Shown here: positions 1-7,884 of the stretch, in pieces
Layout: every line of letters starts with the position of its first letter
How positions within the stretch are numbered: the stretch's first letter is position 1
Assembly: GCA_016742095.1 (NCBI GenBank)
Contig: JACVCJ010000011.1
Location: forward strand, 1-64,000
Length of the DNA stretch: 64,000 nucleotides
Source of the DNA: Bacteroidia bacterium
GTDB lineage: Bacteria > Bacteroidota > Bacteroidia > CAIKAF01
Reading direction: 5' to 3'
Translations under genes and position numbers: made by a program
Notes under the pieces: model-generated
Seen by the model: only the letters and a program-made list of their open reading frames with translations
Told to the model about the DNA's origin: nothing
Database searches by the model: none

Positions 1-119
1 AGCTGGGCCTGTACGGTGTGGGCTGGGACATCAGTGTTTCTTCACTCTTCGAGGCGGCCTACAGCATTCCCTACGAATATACCGATGAGCTGAGCGACAG
101 CTGCCAGGGCCATCCCTGA
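1..119 (+). CDS. C-terminal fragment of an unidentified protein
   Basis: An open frame enters the window at its left edge and ends with TGA at 117-119. The 38 visible residues (beginning LGLYGVGWDISVSSLFEAAY and ending SCQGHP) carry no motif I recognise. It is followed 41 bases later by tsaE on the same strand. Identity cannot be decided without the upstream sequence. Confidence 0.5.
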   Translation, partial: LGLYGVGWDISVSSLFEAAYSIPYEYTDELSDSCQGHP

Positions 120-148
120 ACGGAGTTTCAGTTCTGCTCTTTTTTAAG

Positions 149-156
149 CACCTTTG
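149..156 (+). promoter_or_regulatory. -7-like element of tsaE, 4 bases from the start
   Basis: CACCTTTG differs by one base from the Bacteroidota consensus TAnnTTTG. Only four bases (CGCT) separate it from the tsaE ATG at 161, so transcription would begin at or next to the start codon. The same CCTTTGCGCTATG string occurs before sufS on the minus strand. Confidence 0.4.
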
Positions 157-160
157 CGCT

Positions 161-580
161 ATGGAATTTCATGTGCATACGCCCGCAGAACTCCGCGCTC
201 CGGCCGAACAGCTGCTGAAGCTGGTTCCGGAATGCCCGCTGGTACTGCTCGAGGGCGGGATGGGAGCCGGTAAGACCACCTTTGTAAAAGAGGTATGTCG
301 CCTGCTGGGCAGCGGAGATAATGTAAGCAGCCCCACCTATGCCCTTGTGAACGAATACCTGGACGCGGCGGGAAATCCCATTTACCATTTTGACCTGTAC
401 CGGCTTAAAGATCCTTCCGAAGCCGAAGACCTGGGTATATACGATTATATCGACTCGGGCTGTATCTGCCTGGTAGAGTGGCCCGGCATGGCGGGAGACC
501 TGCTGTACGGCGAACCGCACATAAAAATCAGCTTCCGTTTAGAGGACGCCGAAAGAATCCTTACCTTTACGCGACATTAA
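161..580 (+). CDS. tsaE: tRNA threonylcarbamoyladenosine biosynthesis ATPase TsaE
   Basis: TsaE is the P-loop ATPase that, with TsaD and TsaB, makes the universal t6A modification at position 37 of ANN-decoding tRNAs. The 139-residue protein has the usual length of the family. A Walker A loop (GGMGAGKTT) lies at residues 32-40, followed by the family motif SSPTYALVNEY near residue 56 and the FDLYRL and LVEWP stretches typical of TsaE. It is cytoplasmic with no signal peptide. The ATG at 161 is chosen because a -7-like element ends at 156. It is probably transcribed alone: the next gene starts 133 bases away. Confidence 0.95.
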   Translation: MEFHVHTPAELRAPAEQLLKLVPECPLVLLEGGMGAGKTTFVKEVCRLLGSGDNVSSPTYALVNEYLDAAGNPIYHFDLYRLKDPSEAEDLGIYDYIDSGCICLVEWPGMAGDLLYGEPHIKISFRLEDAERILTFTRH

Positions 581-713
581 GCAGCGATTCTCAATGAAAC
601 AACAAGACCGGCACGGCCGCCATGTTCTGCTACGATCCTGTTCCTTCCTCCCGGGGTGCTGCGCCGGGGTTTACACGCTATCTATCTCTAATTCTTAACG
701 TATTTCAATAAGT

Positions 714-1934
714 ATGCTTCAAGCGGGCAGTTCCAAATCGTTCAAGACCAGTTCCGTACTTCTTCCCCGTGAAGAAATGCTCGAAACCGGCCGGAGTTTT
801 AAAAGCGCTACCATCGGTATTCCCAAGGAATCTTCCTTTAAGGAGAATCGTATTTCCCTAGTACCCGACGCCATTGCCTACCTGACGGCCAACGGGCACA
901 CCATACTGGTAGAGACCAATGCCGGGGCCGCCGCGGGCTTCAAGGACCAGGACCTGAGCGAGGCCGGGGCGCGTATCGCCTACAGCAAGGAAGACGTATA
1001 CAAGGCCGATACCATTTTAAAGATATCGCCGCCCACCGAAGAAGAAATTGTGCTGATACAGCCGGGCCAGACCATTATTTCGGCCATACAGCTCACCAAC
1101 CGCTGCGAGGGAGTGATCCGCGGACTGATGCAGAAAAAGGTGAACGCCATCGCCTTTAACTACATGAAAGACAGCGAAGGTGTATTTCCCGTTGTGCGCA
1201 GCATGAGCGAGATCGCCGGCAGCGCTTCCATACTCATTGCCGCGGAATACCTGAGCAATGCTACCAAGGGTAAAGGCCTTATCCTCGGAGGTATTTCCGG
1301 GGTGCCGCCTACCAATGTGGTGATCATCGGGGCGGGTACCGTGGGCGAATTTGCCGCCCGTGCCGCCCTGGGACTGGGTGCCTATGTAAAGGTGTTCGAT
1401 ACCTCGGTGCACCGCCTGCGCCGCATACAGGACCAGCTGGGTATGCGGATCTACACCTGTCTCATTACCCCCAAGGACCTGGCCGAGGCCGTAAAAGGCG
1501 CCGATGTGGTGATCGGGGCCCTGCGCGCGCCGGAAGGACGTACGCCCTGCGTGGTGAGCGAACAGATGGTCAGTGAAATGAAGTTCGGCTCCGTGATCAT
1601 CGACGTTTCCATTGACCAGGGCGGGGTTTTCGAAACCTCGGCACCGACCGATCATGCCAATCCCACCTTCAGCAAATTCGGGGTTACCCATTACTGCGTG
1701 CCCAATATACCCTCACGCGTGGCGCATACCGCGTCCATGGCGCTGAGCAATATCATGGGCCCTCTCCTCCTGCGCATGGGCGAAGAAGGTGGCCTCGAGA
1801 ACACACTCAAGAACGACCCGGGGGCGCGCCACGGAGTTTATATCTTCCGCGGAACGCTCACCAACAAACATTTCGGGGACATGTACAAGATCCCCTTCAC
1901 CGATCTTAACCTGCTGTCTGCTGCTTTCTCATGA
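714..1934 (+). CDS. alanine dehydrogenase-family NAD(P)-binding protein
   Basis: The 406-residue protein belongs to the alanine dehydrogenase/transhydrogenase-alpha family, whose members use NAD(H) to interconvert alanine and pyruvate. It has GIPKE and KENRISLVP near residues 35-50, a lysine in ILKISPP (103), the Rossmann loop GAGTVG at 206-211 and the IDVSIDQGG stretch with the conserved aspartate. Compared with about 371 residues in classical Ald it has a 30-residue N-terminal extension. Aligned by eye with Mycobacterium Ald, the catalytic histidine of the FLHLA motif is replaced by Gln126 (AIQLT), so activity on alanine is uncertain. Its last four bases overlap the next gene (ATGA), indicating translational coupling. 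Confidence 0.85.
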   Translation: MLQAGSSKSFKTSSVLLPREEMLETGRSFKSATIGIPKESSFKENRISLVPDAIAYLTANGHTILVETNAGAAAGFKDQDLSEAGARIAYSKEDVYKADTILKISPPTEEEIVLIQPGQTIISAIQLTNRCEGVIRGLMQKKVNAIAFNYMKDSEGVFPVVRSMSEIAGSASILIAAEYLSNATKGKGLILGGISGVPPTNVVIIGAGTVGEFAARAALGLGAYVKVFDTSVHRLRRIQDQLGMRIYTCLITPKDLAEAVKGADVVIGALRAPEGRTPCVVSEQMVSEMKFGSVIIDVSIDQGGVFETSAPTDHANPTFSKFGVTHYCVPNIPSRVAHTASMALSNIMGPLLLRMGEEGGLENTLKNDPGARHGVYIFRGTLTNKHFGDMYKIPFTDLNLLSAAFS

Positions 1935-2341
1935 ACACAAGCAAATTCACACGCCGTTTATTATTCTATGCCATCGGGGTAGGCATCGGTTTCCTGGCCG
2001 TATACCTCTTTTTCGGCAAAAGGGCCCTGCCCGCCGTATGGCCCGAAGGCCGCGTTCTGGAACAGATACAGCACGCCAAACCGGCCGATAGTACCACCTG
2101 GTGCTACCTGCGCCATTTCGGTATGGACACCGCCTCTTTCCGCAACTGGATGGGCACGGCCGACGTCAATTTCACCGACAGTTCCCCGCGCGAAAAGCCC
2201 TGCCCGGTATACGCCATCGAAGGTAAAATACTCATGAAGAACAGCCGGGTCCTGATCCAGAGTTGCGACAGCCTGTACAGTATCCGCGGACTGCAGGTAC
2301 TCGAGAACGGGGCCGGCACACAAAGCGTGGCCTGTCCCTGA
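1931..2341 (+). CDS. small membrane-anchored hypothetical protein
   Basis: A 136-residue protein whose ATG overlaps the stop of the dehydrogenase gene, so the two are co-translated. A single hydrophobic segment near residues 9-27 follows a basic start (MNTSKFTRRLL), suggesting an inner-membrane anchor with the rest outside the cytoplasm. Four cysteines (in TTWCYLR, KPCPVY, QSCDS and VACP) could form disulfides. I do not recognise a family with certainty; the coupling to the dehydrogenase gene is the only functional hint. Confidence 0.75.
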   Translation: MNTSKFTRRLLFYAIGVGIGFLAVYLFFGKRALPAVWPEGRVLEQIQHAKPADSTTWCYLRHFGMDTASFRNWMGTADVNFTDSSPREKPCPVYAIEGKILMKNSRVLIQSCDSLYSIRGLQVLENGAGTQSVACP

Positions 2342-2454
2342 CGAAATTAAACCGAAGGCAGCAAAACAGTTAGATACGGGAAACACCCGCCGCCGGGCTC
2401 AAAACCGGGTCACAGGGTAGCCTGTACTCTGTTTTTCATATGTTGCGAAAAACG

Positions 2455-2462
2455 TACATTTG
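2455..2462 (+). promoter_or_regulatory. -7 promoter element before DUF1801 gene
   Basis: TACATTTG matches the Bacteroidota consensus TAnnTTTG exactly and lies 19 bases before the ATG at 2482. The T-rich GTTTTT at 2431 may serve as the weaker -33 element. Confidence 0.5.
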
Positions 2463-2481
2463 AAAAAACATTTTCTCTTAC

Positions 2482-2937
2482 ATGCAGGTAAAAGCCACCA
2501 GTATTGACGAATATATCGATGCCCTACCCGAAGACCGCCAGGGTCCCGTGCAGCATCTGCGCGAAACGGTCCTCAAAAACCTGCCGCCGGGATTCGAAGA
2601 ATGCATCAGTTATGGTATGATCGGCTACGTAGTACCTCATTCGGCCTATCCCGCGGGATATCATTGCGATCCCAGGCTGCCCCTGCCCTTTCTCAACATC
2701 GCTTCCCAGAAGAACTTCATCGCCCTGTACCACATGGGGCTGTATGCCGATCCGGAACTGCTGGAATGGTTCACGACCGAATACCCGAAACATTCCAAAA
2801 CCAAACTGGATATGGGAAAAAGCTGCATCCGCTTTAAAAAACCGGAACAGGTCCCTTTTGAACTGATCGCTGAACTGCTGCGCAAAATGAGCATGCAGGA
2901 CTGGATCGCCCTTTATGAAAAGAACATAAAACGCTGA
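2482..2937 (+). CDS. DUF1801 domain protein (YdhG-like)
   Basis: A 151-residue cytoplasmic protein with the DUF1801/YdhG fold features: the opening YIDALPEDRQGPVQHLRETV, the ECISYGMIGY stretch near residue 40, the NFIALYHMGLY strand and the C-terminal MGKSCIRFKK. Family members are small iron-chaperone-like proteins of poorly known function. Six bases separate it from the next gene, so the two are probably co-transcribed. A second DUF1801 member lies at 11702 on the other strand. Confidence 0.85.
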   Translation: MQVKATSIDEYIDALPEDRQGPVQHLRETVLKNLPPGFEECISYGMIGYVVPHSAYPAGYHCDPRLPLPFLNIASQKNFIALYHMGLYADPELLEWFTTEYPKHSKTKLDMGKSCIRFKKPEQVPFELIAELLRKMSMQDWIALYEKNIKR

Positions 2938-2942
2938 ACCAT

Positions 2943-3410
2943 ATGAAAAAACTGCTTTTCTTCCTGGCAATCGCTATTTTTAGTATACAGATGGATGCCC
3001 AGACCGCGAACCCGGATTACGACCCGGAGCTGGCCAAAAAACTGGGCGCCAATGACTATGGCATGAAATCGTATATACTTGTGATCCTGAAGTCGGGCAC
3101 GGCAAGTACAGGGGACGGTATCGACAAGAAGGCCGTACAGGAAGCCTTTGCGGGTCATATGGACAACATACAGAAGCTGGCGGCCGAAGGCAAACTGGTG
3201 GTAGCCGGCCCCATCGGCAAGAACGACAGCTCGTACCGCGGCATCTTTATCCTGAATGTATCTACGGTAGAAGAAGCCAAAGAACTGATGAAGGGCGACA
3301 CGGCCATCATGCAGAACTACCTGGCGGCGGAATACCTGCCCTGGTTCGGTTCCGCCGCACTGCCGGTGTACCTGGAAACGCACAAAAAGATCGAAAAGAC
3401 GAAGCCCTGA
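2943..3410 (+). CDS. secreted YciI-family protein
   Basis: A 155-residue protein with a clear signal peptide (MKKLLFFLAIAIFSIQMDAQ) followed by a YCII-related domain: HMDNIQKLAAEGKLVVAGPIG near residues 70-93 and FILNVSTVEEAKELMKGDTAI afterwards. The His-Asp pair and the dimeric alpha-beta barrel fold are family hallmarks. Most YciI proteins are cytoplasmic, so the export signal is notable but common in Bacteroidota. It follows the DUF1801 gene by five bases. Substrate unknown. Confidence 0.85.
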   Translation: MKKLLFFLAIAIFSIQMDAQTANPDYDPELAKKLGANDYGMKSYILVILKSGTASTGDGIDKKAVQEAFAGHMDNIQKLAAEGKLVVAGPIGKNDSSYRGIFILNVSTVEEAKELMKGDTAIMQNYLAAEYLPWFGSAALPVYLETHKKIEKTKP

Positions 3411-3477
3411 CGCTTCCGGATATTATTTAGTATATCCATTAAGATCCGCCAGACCAAGGGGTTTTATACTTAGTATA

Positions 3478-4260
3478 TTAATCAGAAAGACCCTTGACAA
3501 AAGCGGCTGATCGTTCAAAAGCAAGCTTCGCAGCCTCTTTATGCGGCGTGTGTCCTGCCCCCGGAATGACACAGCGCTCCGCTTTTTCGCCTACGCCTTT
3601 CAGGATACCTTCTACCTGCGCCAGGGTACCGAATTCGTCGGCATCGCCCTGCATCACCAGCACGGGACATTGAATGCGGGGCAACAGGTGTTCGATGTTC
3701 CAGCTACGGAAATCGGCCCGGGTCCAGGTATCGGCCCAGGAACGGAACACGTCCTCCGTTTTATCGCCGTGGTATCTTTCCAGGCGTTGTTTCAGGTCGG
3801 TGCGCTCATACAGGTCTACATTGTGCAGGATCCCGCGCAGGGTAATATCTTCCACGAAAATATGGGCCGCTTCCGACACTACGGCCCGGACACGTTCGGG
3901 GTACAAAGCAGCTGCAATGAGCGAGATCGAAGCTCCGTCGCTATGCCCGAACAGGATGGCATCCGCAATATGCAGCTGTTGCAGCAGATCGTTCAGCACC
4001 GCCGCTTCCCGTTCCAGGTAATCGATCGCTCTGTGCCTGGAAGGAAGCGGGTCTGACTTTCCGTAGCCCAGGCGGTCGTACACCAGCACATTGCATTGGG
4101 TTTCCTCGACCAGTCTCTCCGGAAGATCACGCCAGAGCTGCGTGCAACCGAGGGAATCGTGCAGGAACACCAGCACGGGCCGGCCGGGCAGCGGGAAACT
4201 GTATTTCGTATATAAATGTACACCGCCTGTGTTCAGCAGTGTTTCAGTAGTGTGTATCAT
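3478..4260 (-). CDS. alpha/beta hydrolase
   Basis: A 260-residue soluble alpha/beta hydrolase. The oxyanion region HDSLG lies at residues 34-38, the nucleophile elbow GHSDG at 105-109 (Ser107), and the catalytic His is in GAGHTPHKEA near the C-terminus; the acid is probably the Asp in MQGDADEF. VYDRLGYGKSD at 60-70 is typical of the epoxide hydrolase/haloperoxidase-like group. No signal peptide. Substrate cannot be predicted. It converges on the YciI gene and is followed on its own strand, upstream, by the LuxR-type regulator after 49 bases. Confidence 0.85.
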   Translation of the reverse strand: MIHTTETLLNTGGVHLYTKYSFPLPGRPVLVFLHDSLGCTQLWRDLPERLVEETQCNVLVYDRLGYGKSDPLPSRHRAIDYLEREAAVLNDLLQQLHIADAILFGHSDGASISLIAAALYPERVRAVVSEAAHIFVEDITLRGILHNVDLYERTDLKQRLERYHGDKTEDVFRSWADTWTRADFRSWNIEHLLPRIQCPVLVMQGDADEFGTLAQVEGILKGVGEKAERCVIPGAGHTPHKEAAKLAFERSAAFVKGLSD

Positions 4261-4309
4261 AACAAGCGCTGTAAAAATACATCATCCGGATGGAAATGTA
4301 TACGTTTTT

Positions 4310-5047
4310 TCAGATCAGGTCGAAGGTCTGTGCAAATTTGATCACATCGTAATCGGTACGGGCGCCGATCTTGCGTTTGATATTCTTGCGGTGCGTGGCC
4401 ACCGTTTTTTCGGATATGAATAATTGTTCGCCGATGGCCTGCGAGGTCATGTTGCGCGCCATGCAGGCCAGGATCTGTTTTTCACGCTTTGTCAGCTGTC
4501 CGAAATGATGCTGATGGGCACGCATATAGCGGTTCTCCTCCATTACACGTGCTACCTTTTTCGTAACATGCGTGTGGATATTGATCGGCATGGAAATGGT
4601 GAGGGAAAAGCGTGGATTCCCTTCTGTATCGCGTAACATAACACGACTCGAACTCAGGTACCATTCGTACGAATGATCCGGGCCGGTACGCACTTCTTCA
4701 AAAAAGGTCATAAAGGCCTCGTCTGGCTCCGTGCGGGCATGCTCCAGCAGTTTTTCGGTAAAGAACATGGAATCTTCGATCTTAAAATAGGTAGAGAAAT
4801 AGTCCTTTCCGGCGGTACGTTCCTCGTTCCACTGTCCGCCCAGCCGCTGTTTTCCCTGGCTGCTCATATATACGAGTGAAAAATCGCGCATATCGTGCAC
4901 AATGCACACACAGGGCAGGGTATCTTCGAGCGAAACAAGACCGTTGATTTTTTCGTTCAGTAAAGCGACAAGGGCCGGCTCCGTATTTCGGGGAATTACC
5001 TGGTGCATGAAACGGAAGCTGTTAGTTTGGCTGACAAATATACTCAT
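4310..5047 (-). CDS. LuxR-type transcriptional regulator with PAS-like sensor
   Basis: A 245-residue regulator. The last 61 residues form a LuxR/GerE helix-turn-helix (LTKREKQILACMARNMTSQAIGEQLFISEKTVATHRKNI). The first 150 residues resemble a PAS sensor, with VCIVHDMRDFSLVYMSSQGKQ and a PAC-like RVMLRDTEGNPRFSLTISMPI. There is no receiver domain, so it probably senses a ligand or a cytoplasmic signal directly. A 7-bp dyad lies 13-34 bases upstream of its start and could be its own operator. Target genes are not evident; the hydrolase downstream and the lipoprotein divergent from it are candidates. Confidence 0.85.
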   Translation of the reverse strand: MSIFVSQTNSFRFMHQVIPRNTEPALVALLNEKINGLVSLEDTLPCVCIVHDMRDFSLVYMSSQGKQRLGGQWNEERTAGKDYFSTYFKIEDSMFFTEKLLEHARTEPDEAFMTFFEEVRTGPDHSYEWYLSSSRVMLRDTEGNPRFSLTISMPINIHTHVTKKVARVMEENRYMRAHQHHFGQLTKREKQILACMARNMTSQAIGEQLFISEKTVATHRKNIKRKIGARTDYDVIKFAQTFDLI

Positions 5048-5060
5048 CAGTGGGTATTTT

Positions 5061-5081
5061 TTGCACAGGAAGTTTGTGCAA
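5061..5081. promoter_or_regulatory. dyad in the LuxR-gene/lipoprotein intergenic region
   Basis: TTGCACA (5061-5067) and TGTGCAA (5075-5081) are perfect inverted 7-mers around a 7-base spacer. The dyad lies 13 bases before the start of the LuxR-type gene (minus) and 39 bases before the lipoprotein gene (plus), the position expected of an operator controlling either or both. Confidence 0.35.
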
Positions 5082-5120
5082 TTTTTGCAGTCGAACGCTT
5101 AACCCCTTAAACCTGCTGCC

Positions 5121-5498
5121 ATGTACCGTACTTTTTTATACCTGTTATGCTGCCTTTCACCGCTGTTGTTCTCCACCGGCTGCGACGGTGACGAATCGGT
5201 AGACTGCCGTTTTTTTAATGACTGCGACGGGAATGACCCTTCCGTGCAGGGCGAACTTACCATTTACCTGGCCCCGCCCAATGCAGGCAGCGCCGTTATT
5301 TACGTAGACGGCGTACCCAAAGGCTCCCTCAATACGTATTCCTATACATCTGTAACCTGTAACCATCCGTCAGCCCTTACACTCAGCCTGCCCGCGGGCC
5401 CACACCAGGTATACGGCACAACCGGTACTTACACGAGTGCCGCGTATACCGTGCAGGTCCTGGCAGACAACTGCGTTGTACACGCCGTTCAATTCTAA
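5121..5498 (+). CDS. small lipoprotein with PEGA-like fold, function unknown
   Basis: A 125-residue predicted lipoprotein: the signal MYRTFLYLLCCLSPLLFSTGC ends in a lipobox Cys at residue 21. The mature part begins with an acidic Cys-containing stretch and continues as a beta-rich region (VIYVDGVPKGSL near residue 60 resembles PEGA-type surface repeats). Two further cysteines (VTCNH and ADNCVV) may pair. It lies seven bases before the PDZ/barrel gene and is probably co-expressed with it. Confidence 0.7.
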   Translation: MYRTFLYLLCCLSPLLFSTGCDGDESVDCRFFNDCDGNDPSVQGELTIYLAPPNAGSAVIYVDGVPKGSLNTYSYTSVTCNHPSALTLSLPAGPHQVYGTTGTYTSAAYTVQVLADNCVVHAVQF

Positions 5499-5504
5499 AC
5501 GCCT

Positions 5505-6575
5505 ATGAAAAACATCCTGCTCCCGCTGCTGTTCAGCCTTCTCAGCACATCCGTACTCTCCGCACAGAATATGATCTGTACTAAATCCGGCCGGCATATT
5601 GCCGCGGAAAACGTACAGCTCACCGATAATAATGTGGTGTATTACGTAACAGAGAAAAACAAAAAGGTACAGCGTGTGATCAACAAGACCGAAGTATATC
5701 GTATTATAAAACCGGGGACCACAGACGGCGTACACGTGCTGGAAAGTTCACTTCAGAACAGCGGTTGCCTGGCATTCAATTTTGCCGTAACATATGGCAG
5801 TACCAATATGTATACCATCGGCGATGTGGTGGATGCCTCCCTGCTGCCCGCCTCCGGCCTGCAGATCAATGACCGCATCACCCACTTTTTCGGCTTTCCC
5901 CTGAACAATTTCAGTCATTCGGAAATTGAAGAGTTCTTATACGGTATGGCCGGCGATTACCTGGAACTGACCGTAAACCGCGACGGCCGCGAAATTCAGT
6001 CCCGCATCCAGTATTACCGCTACGAAGAGGACGACGAAGGCACCAATCTAGTAGATATCAGCACCCCGCCCATTACGTATATCCCCCCGGTTTCCGGCAA
6101 TACTACCCGCAGCGGTAATTCATCAGGCAGTGCTGAGCCCCTGGGCGTTTACCTGAGCTTCCAGGCAGGACCCGGTGCCGCCAGCTTCCGTAACCTGAAG
6201 CCTTTTAACATGATGTATGAATTCGAGATCGGGCACTGTAACGACAACAATTTCTCTAACGCTTTTAAATTCAGCATCCTGCACCATATCCCCGAGAACA
6301 ACCTGAAACTGTACAGTTTCCAGTACAGCTTTACCCAGCATTTTGGCATGGCCCGCCGTTCCGGCTTTTTCCTGGGCATGGACCTGGGCCTGACCTATGT
6401 ACCCGGCGGCGATAAATTCTTCTGGAATCCCGGCCTGCACACCGGCGTAGATATTAAAGCGGTACACAACCTGCGCATCGGTCTGTTCGGTAATTTCTAC
6501 GTACTGCCTACCTACGATTTCAGCAATGTGGCCGTGGGCGGTGGCGGCGGACTGCGTATTACCGGCATTCTCTGA
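5505..6575 (+). CDS. exported PDZ-like domain and beta-barrel protein
   Basis: A 356-residue protein with signal peptide MKNILLPLLFSLLSTSVLSAQ. Residues 23-70 form a small beta domain. Residues 105-172 look like a PDZ domain (ASGLQINDRITHFFGFPLNN is the typical carboxylate-loop and strand pattern). A Ser/Thr/Pro linker follows, then about 150 residues of alternating beta strands with aromatic girdles ending GGGGGLRITGIL, resembling an outer-membrane barrel. A PDZ domain joined to a barrel is unusual. It follows the small lipoprotein gene by six bases. Function unknown; an envelope stress or assembly role is conceivable. Confidence 0.7.
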   Translation: MKNILLPLLFSLLSTSVLSAQNMICTKSGRHIAAENVQLTDNNVVYYVTEKNKKVQRVINKTEVYRIIKPGTTDGVHVLESSLQNSGCLAFNFAVTYGSTNMYTIGDVVDASLLPASGLQINDRITHFFGFPLNNFSHSEIEEFLYGMAGDYLELTVNRDGREIQSRIQYYRYEEDDEGTNLVDISTPPITYIPPVSGNTTRSGNSSGSAEPLGVYLSFQAGPGAASFRNLKPFNMMYEFEIGHCNDNNFSNAFKFSILHHIPENNLKLYSFQYSFTQHFGMARRSGFFLGMDLGLTYVPGGDKFFWNPGLHTGVDIKAVHNLRIGLFGNFYVLPTYDFSNVAVGGGGGLRITGIL

Positions 6576-6637
6576 TTTTTAAAGCATCTTTAACGGCCGT
6601 ATAGCCGGGGCCTGTTCCTTTTCCGGCGGATTCCCCG

Positions 6638-6645
6638 TACTTTTG
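6638..6645 (+). promoter_or_regulatory. -7 promoter element before MFS gene
   Basis: TACTTTTG is an exact TAnnTTTG match ending seven bases before the GTG start codon at 6653, so the mRNA would carry almost no leader. It supports GTG as the true start. Confidence 0.5.
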
Positions 6646-6652
6646 TTCCGTT

Positions 6653-7843
6653 GTGGAACAGGTACCATCTTCTTCGCACGTTTTCCGGCAGGACTATACG
6701 CCCCGCAAAAGACGTATACGCATCGCCGTTTCGGTCTTCTTCTTCGGCATGGGCCTCTGTTTTGCCTCCTGGGCCAGCCGCATCCCCGATATAAAGAACG
6801 CCCTGCAACTCAGTGACGCCGCCCTGGGCACCCTGCTTTTCGCCCTGCCCCTGGGCCAGCTGCTCATCATGCCTTTCTCGGGCAAACTGGTCACCCGTTT
6901 CGGCAGTCAGAAAGTACTGATAACGGCCCTTTGCCTGTATGCCCTCTCGCTCACGAATATGGGCCTCGCGCGCGAACCCTGGCAGCTCGCGCTTTCCCTG
7001 ATGCTGTTCGGACTTTTCAGCAACCTGAGCAATATTGCCGTAAATACACAGGGCGTATATGCCGAAGAACTCTATGGCCGCGCCATTATGACGGGTTTCC
7101 ACGGCGTATGGAGCCTGGCGGGCTTTACCGGTGCACTTACCGGACTGATGATGAGCAACCTGAATGTATCGCCTTACGTACATTTCTGGACCGTGACCGC
7201 GTTCACAGGACTGCTGATCTTCCTGAATTTCCGTTCCCTGATCGCGGTAGAGAACGTTCCCATACCCAAAGCAGAGAAAAAGAGCCGTTTCAGCAAACCC
7301 GACGGCGCACTGATCAGCCTGGGCATTGTCGGTTTCTGCAGCATGGCCGCCGAGGGAGCGATGTTCGACTGGAGCGGCGTATATTTCCAGGATGTGGTAA
7401 AAGCGCCCGGATCGCTGGTAATTTTAGGATATACATCGTTCATGATCATGATGGCCTCCGGCCGTTTCATAGGCGATCTCCTCATCAACCGCATCGGCCG
7501 CAAACGCCTGATGCAGACCGGTGGTATACTCATCTCCACCGGACTTTTCCTTTCCGTATGCCTGCCCCTGCTGGTACCTTCGGTCATCGCCTTTATGCTG
7601 GTGGGACTGGGCGTTTCTACCATTGTACCCATCGTATACAGCCTGGCCGGTAAAAACAGGACCGTAGCTCCGGGCGAAGCGCTGACCATCGTATCCAGCG
7701 TAAGTTTCCTCGGCTTCCTGCTGGGCCCGCCCTTTATCGGTTATATTGCCGAACTGTGGAGCCTGCGTATTTCCTTTGCCTGCATCGGTATTTTTGGTAT
7801 ATGCATCACCCTTCTGGTGGCACGTATGCGGAATATTTCCTGA
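6653..7843 (+). CDS. MFS transporter
   Basis: A 396-residue major facilitator with about 12 hydrophobic segments in two halves separated by a charged loop near residues 200-220 (VENVPIPKAEKKSRFSKPDG). GKLVTRFGSQKV between helices 2 and 3 is the loop 2-3 motif of the superfamily, and GRFIGDLLINRIGRKRLM is its repeat in the second half. The arrangement resembles the YbjJ-like group of inner-membrane transporters, but the substrate is not predictable. The start is GTG, placed seven bases after a perfect -7 element; the first candidate ATG would remove part of helix 1. It stands alone between the barrel gene and the alkylation repair gene. Confidence 0.85.
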   Translation: MEQVPSSSHVFRQDYTPRKRRIRIAVSVFFFGMGLCFASWASRIPDIKNALQLSDAALGTLLFALPLGQLLIMPFSGKLVTRFGSQKVLITALCLYALSLTNMGLAREPWQLALSLMLFGLFSNLSNIAVNTQGVYAEELYGRAIMTGFHGVWSLAGFTGALTGLMMSNLNVSPYVHFWTVTAFTGLLIFLNFRSLIAVENVPIPKAEKKSRFSKPDGALISLGIVGFCSMAAEGAMFDWSGVYFQDVVKAPGSLVILGYTSFMIMMASGRFIGDLLINRIGRKRLMQTGGILISTGLFLSVCLPLLVPSVIAFMLVGLGVSTIVPIVYSLAGKNRTVAPGEALTIVSSVSFLGFLLGPPFIGYIAELWSLRISFACIGIFGICITLLVARMRNIS

Positions 7844-7884
7844 GATCAAGCTGCTTTTGTATCTTTATACACTACTGTAAAACT

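Noticed and set aside
3426-3478. Repeated TTAGTATAT around the end of two convergent genes
   Set aside because: Two short AT-rich copies only; no transposase, no conserved spacing and no longer match.
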